NCBI RefSeq assembly: GCF_947077775.1
Contig: NZ_CAMTTE010000001.1
Coordinates: 1,302,001 to 1,366,000 of the forward strand
Source: Salinibacter pepae
GTDB taxonomy: Bacteria; Bacteroidota; Rhodothermia; Rhodothermales; Salinibacteraceae
Reading direction: 5' to 3'
DNA: 64,000 nt
Shown here: piece by piece, positions 36,206-45,379 of the stretch
Layout: each line of letters starts with the position of its first letter
How positions within the stretch are numbered: the first letter of the stretch is position 1
Translations under genes and position numbers: made by a program
The notes under the pieces: model-generated
The model's database searches: none
What the model saw: only the letters and a program-made list of their open reading frames with translations
Told to the model about the DNA's origin: nothing

Positions 36206-37306
36206 TCACGCGTCTGCCCCCACGGCGTTCTCAAGAGACGCGTACCCGTCGTCACTGAGCCGCGCCACGAGGCCCTCTTTGATGCGCCGCACCAGCCCGG
36301 GCCCCTCGTAGACGAGCGCCGTGTAGAGCTGCACCAGCGAGGCCCCCGCGCGGATCTTGGCGTAGGCCGACGCCGCGTCGTGCACCCCCCCAACCCCGAT
36401 GATCGGAATTTCGCCGTCGGTCGCCCGGTAGAGGTACTGCACGAGGCGCGTGGCCCGTGCCTCCAGGGGCGGCCCACTGAGCCCGCCCGCCCCGATCTCG
36501 TCGAGCCGGTCCGCAGACGTCTCAACCCCCTTCCGGTCCGAGGCCGTGTTGGTCGCGATAAAGCCGTCTATGTCGTGGTCCGCCGCCACCGCAAGGATCT
36601 CTTCCAGCCGCGTGTCGAACAGGACGCGGTCGCTGAGGGGGGGACTCAGCTTGACCAGCACGGGCACCGCCAGCCCCGGCGCCTTTTGCTCCGCCGTGAT
36701 GGCGCCGAGCAGCGCATCGAGGGCCGCCGGGTCCTCAAAGGTCCCGCCGTCCGGCGTGTTCGGGCACGACACGTTGAGCGTCACGTAGTCCGCCTGCCCG
36801 ACCAGCTGCCGAAAGCTCGTCCGAAAGTCCTCCAGGGCCGCCGCGCCCATGATGTCGGGGTCGTGGGTCTTGGCCAGGTTGATGCCCAGCGGGCGCGCCC
36901 GGTCCGACCGGCTGTGCTCCAGCCGGTCCGCGACGGCCTCCGCCCCGTCGTTGTTGAGGCCCAGACGGTTGATCAGGGCCTGGTCCTTCGGCAGTCGGAA
37001 GGCGCGCGGCGTCGGGTTGCCCGGGGCCGGCTGGGCACTCACGGACCCGACCTCCACAAACCCGAACCCGACCGCCTCCCAGAACGGCACCGCCCGGGCA
37101 TTCTTGTCGGCGCCCGCGGCCAGCCCCACGGGATTGGGAAAGGTGTCGCCCCAGAGGCGCTGCTTGAGCCGCTCGTCCTCAAACTGATACCGCGAGGCCA
37201 CGAGTGGCAGGACCGTGCGCTGTGCCACCCGCGCCCCCCACAGGCTTGCCGTGTGCGCCCACTCGGGATTCAACCGGAACAACAACGGCCGGAGAAGACG
37301 GTACAT
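36206..37306 (-). CDS. pyrD: Dihydroorotate dehydrogenase (quinone), class 2
   Basis: Fourth step of pyrimidine synthesis: oxidises dihydroorotate and passes electrons to the quinone pool at the membrane. 366 residues starting MYRLLRPLLFRLNPEWAH at the ATG complement 37304-37306; this amphipathic N-terminus is the membrane-binding domain of class 2 enzymes. FMN-barrel motifs: NPVGLAAGADKNARAV, VEVGSVSAQPAPGNPTPRAF, the catalytic-Ser loop VTLNVSCPNTPDGG, LVKLSPPLSD, and IGVGGVHDAASAYAKI. The longer frame upstream to 37423 was rejected because it overlaps the divergent gene's start. Confidence 0.96.
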   Translation of the reverse strand: MYRLLRPLLFRLNPEWAHTASLWGARVAQRTVLPLVASRYQFEDERLKQRLWGDTFPNPVGLAAGADKNARAVPFWEAVGFGFVEVGSVSAQPAPGNPTPRAFRLPKDQALINRLGLNNDGAEAVADRLEHSRSDRARPLGINLAKTHDPDIMGAAALEDFRTSFRQLVGQADYVTLNVSCPNTPDGGTFEDPAALDALLGAITAEQKAPGLAVPVLVKLSPPLSDRVLFDTRLEEILAVAADHDIDGFIATNTASDRKGVETSADRLDEIGAGGLSGPPLEARATRLVQYLYRATDGEIPIIGVGGVHDAASAYAKIRAGASLVQLYTALVYEGPGLVRRIKEGLVARLSDDGYASLENAVGADA

Positions 37307-37421
37307 GCGGGCTCGGTGTCGTCGGGTAGAGGGTGAGGGTTCATGAGTCGCTCCTCCCATTGGACCTGTACCCGGGACGCTTCGTTTCCCCACGATCTGC
37401 AACGTTCCAATCCCCCCTCCC

Positions 37422-38234
37422 ATGCCTACCCCCCTCTACCAGGTTGACGCCTTCGCCACCGTCCCGTTCGCCGGGAATCCCGCCGCCGTGTGCCTCCCCC
37501 GGGATGACCGCGACGCCGACTGGATGCAACAGGTGGCCGCCGAAATGAACGTATCGGAAACAGCTTTTCTGCGTCCTCGGGGCGAGGCGGGCACCTACCA
37601 GTTGCGCTGGTTCACCCCCACCGACGAGGTGGCCCTCTGCGGACACGCGACGCTCGCCAGCGCACACGTCCTCTGGGCGACCGACCACGAGGCGGCCCGC
37701 CCCGCCCTTCATTTCGAGACGGCGAGCGGGCGCCTCACGGCCCGGCGCGACGACGGATGGATCTGGATGGACTTTCCCGCCGATCCGGTGGCCCCGGCCG
37801 CCCCACCCGCCCCACTTCTCAATGCCCTCGACGGAGCAACGCCGGAGGAGGTTGGATGGAGCGGGCGCGACTATCTCGTTCGCCTGCCGGACGCGGGCGC
37901 CGTGCGGGCCCTGCAGCCGACCCTCTCGCCCCTACACACCCTCGATGAGGCACGGGGGGTCATTGCAACCGCCCCGGCCGAGGCCGACGACGTCGACTTT
38001 GTGTCCCGGTTCTTCGCGCCCCGCGTGGGGGTCCCCGAGGATCCCGTGACGGGGTCCGCCCACTGCGCCCTCGGCCCGTACTGGGCCGCCCGGATGGGAC
38101 GCACCGAGCTCACCGGCCGGCAGGTGTCCGCGCGGGGCGGCACCGTTCGCGTGCACCTCGATACGCCCGACGCGGAACGGGTCGCGCTGGGCGGGCGGGC
38201 CGTCACCGTCGTCGACGGCCGCCTCGACGCGTAG
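37422..38234 (+). CDS. PhzF-family isomerase/epimerase-like protein
   Basis: 270 residues, diaminopimelate-epimerase fold. PhzF hallmarks: YQVDAFATVPFAGNPAAVCL near the N-terminus, catalytic-type Glu in NVSETAFLRP, FTPTDEVALCGHATLASAHV, and the mirror-image half with SRFFAPRVGVPEDPVTGSAHCALGPYW and GTVRVHLDT. The protein class includes phenazine isomerase, but most members have no known substrate, and none of the phenazine genes are nearby, so no pathway is assigned. Divergent from pyrD (115 bp) and convergent with the large barrel protein (13 bp between stops). Confidence 0.9.
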   Translation: MPTPLYQVDAFATVPFAGNPAAVCLPRDDRDADWMQQVAAEMNVSETAFLRPRGEAGTYQLRWFTPTDEVALCGHATLASAHVLWATDHEAARPALHFETASGRLTARRDDGWIWMDFPADPVAPAAPPAPLLNALDGATPEEVGWSGRDYLVRLPDAGAVRALQPTLSPLHTLDEARGVIATAPAEADDVDFVSRFFAPRVGVPEDPVTGSAHCALGPYWAARMGRTELTGRQVSARGGTVRVHLDTPDAERVALGGRAVTVVDGRLDA

Positions 38235-38247
38235 TCCTCATTCTGTC

Positions 38248-41200
38248 CTACCACCCAGGCCGCAGGATGACCCCGAAGTCCCAGTTTTTGGTGCGCTGGA
38301 ACGTGCGGGCGTAAAACGCCTCCATGACGATTGCGCCCAGGACGTTCACGCGCGCCGACAGGCCGGCGCTCGTCACCGGCTGCGCGGCCACGGTGCGCTC
38401 CGTACTGCCGGTGCCCAGGCGCCCGGTTGCGCCGGTCCCAATCGTGCTCGAGGAGAAGGACAGGTCCGTCAGGTCCTCGTTGGTCCACGTCACCCCGGCA
38501 TCGGCGAAGGCCACCAGGTCGGTCGGCAGGTACTCGAAGGTCGCGAGGCTCAGCACCTCCGGCCCGAGGAGCGGGAGGCGCAGCTCGACGCTCCCGAGCG
38601 CCATGCGCGTGCCGTACAATCGCCCAACTCTGCAGGATTCGAGATTGGCTCGACAATTCGGCTCCTCAAAAAGCGAATTGAAGCTGTACCCCCGCACAAA
38701 GCCCGCCTGGTAGGGATTCCCGAGCGTTTCGCGGACGAAGTTGTCCGTTAGCTGGCCGTCAAACTCGCCCGCCCCGTAGTTCCCGCGGTGGAGGCCCCGC
38801 ACCGCAAGCGTGACGGGCTCGCGGTAGAAGTACCGCCGGTAGTCGGCCAGCACCGACACGAAGTTCCGGGACCCAAACTGCGGCGTCACCTGGAAGCGGT
38901 AGCGCCCGCCCTGCAGGGGCGAGGTCAAGCCCGACCGCGAGAAGTCCCCGACGTACGCGAGGCTCGTGCGCGCGAAGTAGATGGGATCGCGCACTGTCCC
39001 GGCGTCAATCTCTTGGGACTGCCCGAACCGGTTGAACGCGCGGACGGTCTGGCTGAATCCGTAGCGCGTGCCCCCTACGCCAAGTTCGAGTCGGTTCGTC
39101 TGGGAGAAGGGATAGCTCGTCTGCGCGCCCACCTGCGTCCGGAAGATCCGATTGACGATTTGCACGAATCGTCCATCTCTCGTCCGTCCCACTCGCCCGT
39201 AGGCCGACGGCTGGTGCGAGATGCCGACCCCGTAGTTGAATCGGTTCTCCTGATTGGAGTAGAAGACGCCCCCGCCGATGTCCTTGATCGTTCCGTTGGC
39301 CTGTACGAAGACGCTCAGGTTCCGATGGCCGAGAATGTCACTGAACATGAACCCGACCCCCCCCGCCACCTGCGTGCCCACCGGTCCTCCCACCGAGGCC
39401 CCCACCGAAGGGGGCACGATGCGGTCGAGGCGCAGCCGATTGCTGGCCTTCGTCGTCTGGGATGAGTCCACGTCCGTTAGCCCCGTCGTCGGATCCTCCA
39501 GGTAACTGCCCACGAGGCCGTCCCCCTTCGGCTGCACCGGGGGAAGCAACGCGGCGGTGTTGGGGGCCTCCGCCCTCGGCGTCATCCGCTCCCCCTTCGT
39601 TTCCTCCGGCGAGAGCCCCACGATGGAGTACCCGCCGTTCGAGAAGACCGAGAACATCATCCGCCCGCTCCGCCGCGCCACCGACAGGGCCGGAGAGAGG
39701 GCCGTAATGCCACTCACGCCGGTCTTCAGCTCCGTCACGCGGTAGGTCGCCTCCTCGTCCAGGTCGTAGCGGTACACGTCCTTGAAGCCGTCCTGATCGG
39801 CAACGAAGTAGATGCTGCGGCCGTCCGGACTGAACTGTGGGTTGTGCTGCATGCCCGTGGAGAAGGGCCGGATCGTGCGAATCTCGCCGGACGCGACGTC
39901 GATCAGGCCGATGCGCTCCTCGCCGTACTCCAGCGTCTCAAAGTTTGTCCCGTCCCGCCCGCGGTCCGTCGTAAACGCGAGGGTTTCCCCGTCGGGCGAC
40001 CACGTCGGCTGCAGGGCCGCATACCGGTCGTTGGTGAGCTGGCGCACGCTCTTCTGGTCCAGGTCGTAGACGTACAGGTCGCTCAGGCCGCCCTCCAGCC
40101 CCGAAAACGCAATGGACTGCCCGTCCGGCGACCAGGCCAGGTTGTGAATGGCCCCCACGTTCTCCACCGCCGTCCGCGTCCGGATCTCGCCCGTCTGGAC
40201 GTTGAACGTGTTGATTTCGTTGCGGCCGTCCGCGAACGTGATGAACGCAAACCGCCGCCCGTCCGGCGACCACGCCCCCGCCGAGTTGATAAACCGGAGC
40301 GCGTCGAAGTGCGGGTTTGAGCGGGTTCCCTCCAGTTCCTGGACGATCTCGCCCGTCTCCGCGTCCGCGACGAAGAGGTTCGTGTTGAAGAGGTTGCGGC
40401 GCGAGATAAAGGCCACGTAGCGCCCGTCCGGGCTCACCGCCGGGGAGATGTTGAGCTGGTTGTCGCCCCCGGGGTCCCCAATCACCGCCGTGCCCACCGA
40501 GTCCACCGGCGTCCGCCCCTCGGTGGCCGGCAGGAGGGCATCGCGGGTGGACTGCTTCCACTCCTCCGACAGCGAATCGGCCGTGATGCCGAGCGTGTAC
40601 ACGAAGGCGGAGTCAAGCCCCACCCGCCCACTCATTTTGTAAAGGTCCGTGACGGTGGCGTCGCCGTACTTGCCGCCGATGTAGGCCATGTAGGCCTGGC
40701 CGTAGCGGTAGGGAAAGTAGGACTGCTGGTCGCGCGTGAGCTGCCGAATTGTGGGCAGGTCCCCGCGCACGGCCGCGTCCCGCATCCACATCGCGGTGTG
40801 GGAGTCCTTCCGCCCGATCGACAGGTATTCGGCCATTCCTTCAATGAACCACAGCGGCATGTTGCGCAGCGAGAACCCCTCGTTGTTCTTGCGCAGGGCA
40901 ATGTCGTACTGAAACGAGTGAACCAGCTCGTGGCCGAGCACATGGTCGGTCTCCCCGTAGCTTCCCGTAAGCGGCATGATGACGCGCTCCTTGATGCTCT
41001 CCGTCACGCCGCCGGTGCCCTGTCCCAGCTGCCCACGCACGGCGTTGGTCTGCTGAAAATCGGGGCTGTTGGCGTAAAAGATCAGCGGCTTCCTCTTCTG
41101 AAACTCTCGGAGGAAGGTCCGGGAGTGGCGATCGTACCACCGCTCCGCCATCCGGGCCGCGTCCTCAACGGCCTGCTGCTCCTCCGGGTAGAAGTAAATC

Positions 41201-41358
41201 TCAAACTGATCCGTCTCGAAGGAGCGAAAGTCAAACTGTTCGTACTGGACCTTATTCTGCCCAAAGTACTGGGCCGACGCCGGTCCGACGGCCCCAATCA
41301 TCGAGGCGACCGAAAGCGCAAGGAGAGCGAGAGCAAAACGCACAGGAGATCGTTGCAT
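38248..41358 (-). CDS. Secreted protein: HExxH peptidase domain, PD40 propeller, outer-membrane beta-barrel
   Basis: 1036 residues, start chosen at the ATG at 41358 to give a good signal peptide ending near PASAQYFG (in-frame ATGs at 41373-41376 are alternatives). Three parts: a gluzincin-like peptidase domain with GHELVHSF (His143, Glu144, His147) and the downstream acid in WFIEGMAEYLS (Glu178); five or six WD40-like TolB/PD40 blades (ISPAVSPDGRYVAFISRR, AWSPDGRRFAF, LAWSPDGQSIAF, TWSPDGETLAFTTDRG, QFSPDGRSIYF) from about 300 to 560; and a C-terminal region of about 400 residues with alternating aromatic strands ending in FGVILRPGW, the terminal aromatic signature of outer-membrane barrels (surface-antigen/BamA-like). 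Probably exported to and anchored in the outer membrane. Convergent with phzF-like. Confidence 0.82.
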   Translation of the reverse strand: MQRSPVRFALALLALSVASMIGAVGPASAQYFGQNKVQYEQFDFRSFETDQFEIYFYPEEQQAVEDAARMAERWYDRHSRTFLREFQKRKPLIFYANSPDFQQTNAVRGQLGQGTGGVTESIKERVIMPLTGSYGETDHVLGHELVHSFQYDIALRKNNEGFSLRNMPLWFIEGMAEYLSIGRKDSHTAMWMRDAAVRGDLPTIRQLTRDQQSYFPYRYGQAYMAYIGGKYGDATVTDLYKMSGRVGLDSAFVYTLGITADSLSEEWKQSTRDALLPATEGRTPVDSVGTAVIGDPGGDNQLNISPAVSPDGRYVAFISRRNLFNTNLFVADAETGEIVQELEGTRSNPHFDALRFINSAGAWSPDGRRFAFITFADGRNEINTFNVQTGEIRTRTAVENVGAIHNLAWSPDGQSIAFSGLEGGLSDLYVYDLDQKSVRQLTNDRYAALQPTWSPDGETLAFTTDRGRDGTNFETLEYGEERIGLIDVASGEIRTIRPFSTGMQHNPQFSPDGRSIYFVADQDGFKDVYRYDLDEEATYRVTELKTGVSGITALSPALSVARRSGRMMFSVFSNGGYSIVGLSPEETKGERMTPRAEAPNTAALLPPVQPKGDGLVGSYLEDPTTGLTDVDSSQTTKASNRLRLDRIVPPSVGASVGGPVGTQVAGGVGFMFSDILGHRNLSVFVQANGTIKDIGGGVFYSNQENRFNYGVGISHQPSAYGRVGRTRDGRFVQIVNRIFRTQVGAQTSYPFSQTNRLELGVGGTRYGFSQTVRAFNRFGQSQEIDAGTVRDPIYFARTSLAYVGDFSRSGLTSPLQGGRYRFQVTPQFGSRNFVSVLADYRRYFYREPVTLAVRGLHRGNYGAGEFDGQLTDNFVRETLGNPYQAGFVRGYSFNSLFEEPNCRANLESCRVGRLYGTRMALGSVELRLPLLGPEVLSLATFEYLPTDLVAFADAGVTWTNEDLTDLSFSSSTIGTGATGRLGTGSTERTVAAQPVTSAGLSARVNVLGAIVMEAFYARTFQRTKNWDFGVILRPGW

Positions 41359-41376
41359 AACAGCCAGGGACATCAA

Positions 41377-41775
41377 CGAGGCTTTACGAAATTTACACCC
41401 GACGTACGGCCCTAGGTGTATTGGTTGGGGTACGGGAGGGTTCAGTCGTTACGCTCCCCCAAACGGGAGCGTGCCCGGAACGGAACTTGCACCGTTACGA
41501 CACGCATCCCGTCGACAATGCCCAGGGGAATGCCCAGGGCAGTGCCCAAGATTCGGTTGAAATGCGCGTCCAGACGGTGCGGAGGGTTGGAATCCGCCTT
41601 CTTCAAGAACTAAAACTTTTGGGCAGAATTGAGGGTCCGCCACGGATGGAACGAGACTGTTTGCTCTCGCGACGGCTCAGGACCCATTTCGCGCCTTCCG
41701 CCGTTCGGACTCAGGTGGAAGGCCATCCCCCATTGTCATCCTCCGACGCACACTCGCCGCCCCGACCGCGCCTGC
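41377..41775. other. Intergenic region between the barrel protein and mrdA
   Basis: About 400 bp with no convincing gene. It contains an imperfect triple direct repeat built on ATGCCCAGGG near 41518-41551 and an A+T-rich stretch AACTAAAACTTTTGGGCAG near 41609, a plausible promoter zone for mrdA-rodA. Short open frames here show no conserved character. Confidence 0.45.
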
Positions 41776-43716
41776 ATGGATGAGTATCGCACCCGCGTCC
41801 GGATCTACGCCGGGGTCGTCGTCTTTCTCTTTTTCCTGCTCGGCCTTCGTCTGGTGCAGCTCCAGGGCTTCAACGGCGCGTCCGAGGACGGCACGCCGCC
41901 CGGAAGCGCCGTGCGGGAGCAATCGGTAGAGCCGGCACGGGGGGCCCTGTACGCCCGGGACAGCACGCTCCTGGTGGACAACCGGCCCACCTACACGATC
42001 CGGATCACGCCCCGGTACTTTGACGCGTCGAAGGCCCCGCTGCTGGCCAATCTACTGGGCGTGGCCGACTCGACGGTGCGCCGCCGACTGCGAGCGGCGC
42101 GCGAGCGGAATGCCTTCCGCCCGACGCCCTCGTTTCGGGAGGTCTCGTTCGACACGTTCAGTCGCGTGCAGGAGCACCTCTACGAGCTGCCCGGCGTGTC
42201 GTACGACGTGGAGTTGAGGCGGCGCTACCACACGGCCGCCCGGGCGGCACATGCCCTCGGCTACGTTCACGAGATTGACGAGCAGGCCTTGTCCCGCATG
42301 CCGGCGGCCTACCGGGCCGGCGACCGCATCGGCCGCACGGGCCTGGAGCACGCCTACGAATCAATCCTTCGGGGCGACCGGGGGCGCGAGATGGTGCTCG
42401 TGAACGTGCACGGGACGGAGGTGCGGGAGTACCAGAACGGCGCCATGGACATCCCTCCGGTCGGCGGGCACGATCTCCACCTCACCCTCGACCACGAGGT
42501 GCAGGCCCTCGCCGAGTCCCTCTTCGTGGGGAAGCGCGGCGCGGCCGTTGCCCTCGACCCCGACACCGGCGGCATCCTTTCCCTCGTCAGCACGCCGGAC
42601 TTCGCCCCCTCCCTGTTTGCCCGGTCGGTCAGCACATCGGCGTGGGACAGCCTCCGCTCGGCCCCGAGCGATCCGCTCTACAACCGCGCCACGCAGAGCG
42701 GCTACCCCCCAGGCTCCACCTGGAAGCCGTTCATGTCCCTCGTCGCCCTCGAAACCGGAATGCTCACTGCCTCGGAGCGCATGGATTGCCCGCCAAGCTA
42801 CCAGATCGGGCGCCGGGCCTTCAAAAATCACGACGGGCAGGACGAGGGTCGCATCACGGTGGCAAAGGCCCTGGAGGTGTCGTGCAATACCTTCTTCTAC
42901 CAGGTGATGGACAACATGACCCTGGCCACCTGGCGCAACTGGGCCCTGGAATTCGGGTTCGGCCAGGAGGTGCCGCTCGAAGGATTTCGGCAGGAGCCGG
43001 GGTTGATTCCCGATTCCTCCTACTTCGACCGGATGTACGGCCGCTGGACGGACGGCTACACCATCAACCTCGGCATCGGACAGGGCGACATGTCCGTCAC
43101 CCCCCTCCAGATGGCCCGGTACGCAGCGGCCCTCGGCAACGGCGGCCGCCTCCCCACGCCCCACCTCGTCCGCAAGGCCGTCCACCCCGAGACGGGGGCG
43201 GCCCGGCGTCCCGAACTGCCTCCCCCGGACCCAATTCCGGTCGACCCCTCTCACTTCGACGTCGTGCAGGAGGGCATGCACCGCGTCATGACCGACGGCA
43301 CCGGCCGGTGGGTCCAGATCCCCGACATCCCCAGCGCCGGCAAGACGGGCACGGCCCAGAACCCGCACGGCGAAGACCACTCGCTGTTCATCATGTTTGC
43401 GCCGTACGACGACCCCGAGATCGCCCTCGCGGTAGTCGTCGAGAATGCGGGCTACGGGGCCACCGCCGCGGCCCCCATTGCGAGCCTGATGGCCGAACAA
43501 TACCTGACGGGCTCAATCGCGGACACGTGGGAGCGGCGCTACTGGAAGCGACGCCTGCGGGAGGAGGTGCGCAGCGCCCCGGAGGACGGCGCGCCCTCCC
43601 CCTCCACGTCTCCTCCGGAGACAACGCCCGCCGTCCAGGCCACCACGCAACCCGCCGCCCCGACGCCCGCTGACTCGTCCCGCCCCAACGCCCCATCGCC
43701 GACCGATCGCCCATGA
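41776..43716 (+). CDS. mrdA: Penicillin-binding protein 2 (cell-elongation transpeptidase)
   Basis: Class B PBP that cross-links peptidoglycan in the rod complex with RodA. 646 residues starting MDEYRTRVRIYAGVVVFLFF at 41776 (membrane anchor, residues 10-30). After the dimerisation domain come the transpeptidase motifs: SxxK at Ser314-Lys317 (PPGSTWKPF), SxN in EVSCNTFFYQ, and KTG at 523-525 (SAGKTGTAQNP). The C-terminal 50 residues are a Pro/Thr/Ser-rich tail. The longer frame from 41629 was not used. The TGA stop overlaps the ATG of rodA (ATGA), showing translational coupling. mreB/mreC/mreD are not adjacent. Confidence 0.95.
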   Translation: MDEYRTRVRIYAGVVVFLFFLLGLRLVQLQGFNGASEDGTPPGSAVREQSVEPARGALYARDSTLLVDNRPTYTIRITPRYFDASKAPLLANLLGVADSTVRRRLRAARERNAFRPTPSFREVSFDTFSRVQEHLYELPGVSYDVELRRRYHTAARAAHALGYVHEIDEQALSRMPAAYRAGDRIGRTGLEHAYESILRGDRGREMVLVNVHGTEVREYQNGAMDIPPVGGHDLHLTLDHEVQALAESLFVGKRGAAVALDPDTGGILSLVSTPDFAPSLFARSVSTSAWDSLRSAPSDPLYNRATQSGYPPGSTWKPFMSLVALETGMLTASERMDCPPSYQIGRRAFKNHDGQDEGRITVAKALEVSCNTFFYQVMDNMTLATWRNWALEFGFGQEVPLEGFRQEPGLIPDSSYFDRMYGRWTDGYTINLGIGQGDMSVTPLQMARYAAALGNGGRLPTPHLVRKAVHPETGAARRPELPPPDPIPVDPSHFDVVQEGMHRVMTDGTGRWVQIPDIPSAGKTGTAQNPHGEDHSLFIMFAPYDDPEIALAVVVENAGYGATAAAPIASLMAEQYLTGSIADTWERRYWKRRLREEVRSAPEDGAPSPSTSPPETTPAVQATTQPAAPTPADSSRPNAPSPTDRP

Positions 43717-44975
43717 GTCCCCCAGCCCGGAAACTGGATCCCTGGACGCTGCTGCTCTGGTTGGGGCTCGCGGCCGTGGGCCTCGTGGCCCTGTACAGCA
43801 CCACCCACGGCCCCGCGGCCGAATACATCGGCCCGGGCGTCCAGGATAATTTCGCCCGTCAGTTTCTCTGGATCGGCGTATCGATCGCCGGCATTGCGGC
43901 CACCCTCCTGGTGCCCGTTCGGTTTCTGCGGTACGCGGCCTATCCGGCCTACGCCGCGACGCTCGTCCTCCTCGTGTTGTGCCTCGTGATGGGGGTAGAG
44001 GTGCACGGCACCCGCGCATGGCTCGCCCTCGGGCCGCTGCGGCTGCAGGTGTCGGAGCTGGCCAAGGTGGGAACGGTCCTCGCCGTGGCGCAGCTGCTGT
44101 CCGAGCGCCACACCCGAGCCGGGCAGGACTTGAGTTTTGCCCTGAAGGCCGCGGGCCTCATCGTCGCGCCGGCCCTCCTCGTCATCCTCCAGAACGACCT
44201 GGGCACCGCCCTCGTCTTCTTCGGCCTCGTGCCCATCATGCTCTTCTGGAGCGGGCTGTCCCTCTCGGTCCTCCTGCTCATGGTCTCCCCCGCCATCGCA
44301 GGCTACTTTGCGCTGGTGTCCACTCCGGCCGCCCTCGGGTTCGCCGTCCTGTTCACCGGCGGGCTCTGGGCCTACTCCGGCCGGCGCTCCATCGCCGCCC
44401 TGGCGGCCACCTTCACCGCCGGCGTGACGGCCCTCATCTCGTTCGTGCTCCGCAAGATCCTCCAGCCCTACCAGGTCGACCGTCTGCTGTCGTTTACGAA
44501 CCCCGGGGCCGAGCAATTTCGGCAGGGCGTGGGGTTCCACCTGGTGCAGTCGAAGGCGGCCCTCCATTCCGGGGGAATCTGGGGCACGGGCTTCATGCAG
44601 GGGCCCCAGACCCAGGGCGCCTACGTGCCGGAGCAGACGACCGACTTCATCTTCAGCGTCGTGGCCGAAGAGTTCGGCCTCGTGGGGTCGCTGGTGGTCC
44701 TGGGCCTGCTGGCCGCCCTCCTCCTGCGGCTCATCAAGCTGGGGGCCGACGTCAAGCACCCGTTCGGCAGCATCGTCGCCGCGGGGGCCGTGGGCGTCTA
44801 CCTGATCCACATCTTCATCAACATCGGCATGGTCACCGGCATGCTGCCCGTGATCGGGCTTCCACTGCCGTTCCTGTCGTACGGCGGCTCGGCCATGCTC
44901 GCCAACACGGCCCTGCTGGCAATCGTCCTCAACACCCACATGCGTCGGGAGGACCTCTCGATCTACGGATATTGA
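43713..44975 (+). CDS. rodA: Rod-shape protein RodA (SEDS glycosyltransferase)
   Basis: SEDS-family peptidoglycan glycosyltransferase that partners PBP2. 420 residues with about ten membrane helices; SEDS hallmarks include LRLQVSELAKVGTVLAVAQL with the conserved ELAK, VILQNDLGTALVF, the periplasmic loop with the catalytic Asp in QTTDFIFSVVAEEFGLVGS, and GMLPVIGLPLPFLSYGGSA near the C-terminus. The start overlaps the mrdA stop by four bases. An intergenic hairpin region follows. Confidence 0.95.
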   Translation: MSPPARKLDPWTLLLWLGLAAVGLVALYSTTHGPAAEYIGPGVQDNFARQFLWIGVSIAGIAATLLVPVRFLRYAAYPAYAATLVLLVLCLVMGVEVHGTRAWLALGPLRLQVSELAKVGTVLAVAQLLSERHTRAGQDLSFALKAAGLIVAPALLVILQNDLGTALVFFGLVPIMLFWSGLSLSVLLLMVSPAIAGYFALVSTPAALGFAVLFTGGLWAYSGRRSIAALAATFTAGVTALISFVLRKILQPYQVDRLLSFTNPGAEQFRQGVGFHLVQSKAALHSGGIWGTGFMQGPQTQGAYVPEQTTDFIFSVVAEEFGLVGSLVVLGLLAALLLRLIKLGADVKHPFGSIVAAGAVGVYLIHIFINIGMVTGMLPVIGLPLPFLSYGGSAMLANTALLAIVLNTHMRREDLSIYGY

Positions 44976-45379
44976 GGTTGGGGGGTCAGCGTTAGGGGGC
45001 TAGGGGTCGAGCGCTGGGCTGCACCTCAACAGCATGAGTGCACTGCAGAAGCGCTGGTGTGGCGTGCGACGACCGTGGCCCGACTGCTCTCGGCTGACAG
45101 ACCGCCGAAGCACCCCGAGACGCCGCCGCCTGCGGTCCGTCATCGGCCGTCTTCGCAAGGGGGGCACCAGCTCACGGACTTGGAATGCGACCGTAGTTGT
45201 ATATCGGCCCCACACACGAACGGCCGCAGGGGCCAGGCTCCCACCGGGCCCGTCCCTGCGGCCGTCGCGTTTGCCGTAATGATGAGCGCCTGTCCCCGCA
45301 TTGCGAAACGCACTCCCCCCCGGAGGCGAACATCGCTCGTTCTCCCCCGGCACAGGGAAGTGGTTGAGGGGCCGCGCCG
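44976..45379. other. Intergenic region between rodA and amt
   Basis: About 400 bp between two convergent genes. It contains a 7-bp inverted repeat TTGAGGT (44974-44980) / ACCTCAA (45022-45028), the perfect 12-bp inverted repeat listed separately, and an 81-codon open frame (45034-45279) whose Arg-rich translation looks random. No gene is called. Confidence 0.45.
45220..45265. terminator. Perfect 12-bp inverted repeat between rodA and amt
   Basis: ACGGCCGCAGGG (45220-45231) pairs exactly with CCCTGCGGCCGT (45254-45265), with a 22-nt loop that can pair further (GGCC...GGGCCC). It lies about 115 bp past the amt stop in the gap between convergent genes. No T run on either side, so termination is inferred from position and stem strength only. 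Confidence 0.55.

Noticed and set aside
45034-45279. 81-codon open frame between rodA and amt
   Set aside because: Arg-rich, random-looking translation; crosses a perfect hairpin; no family pattern.
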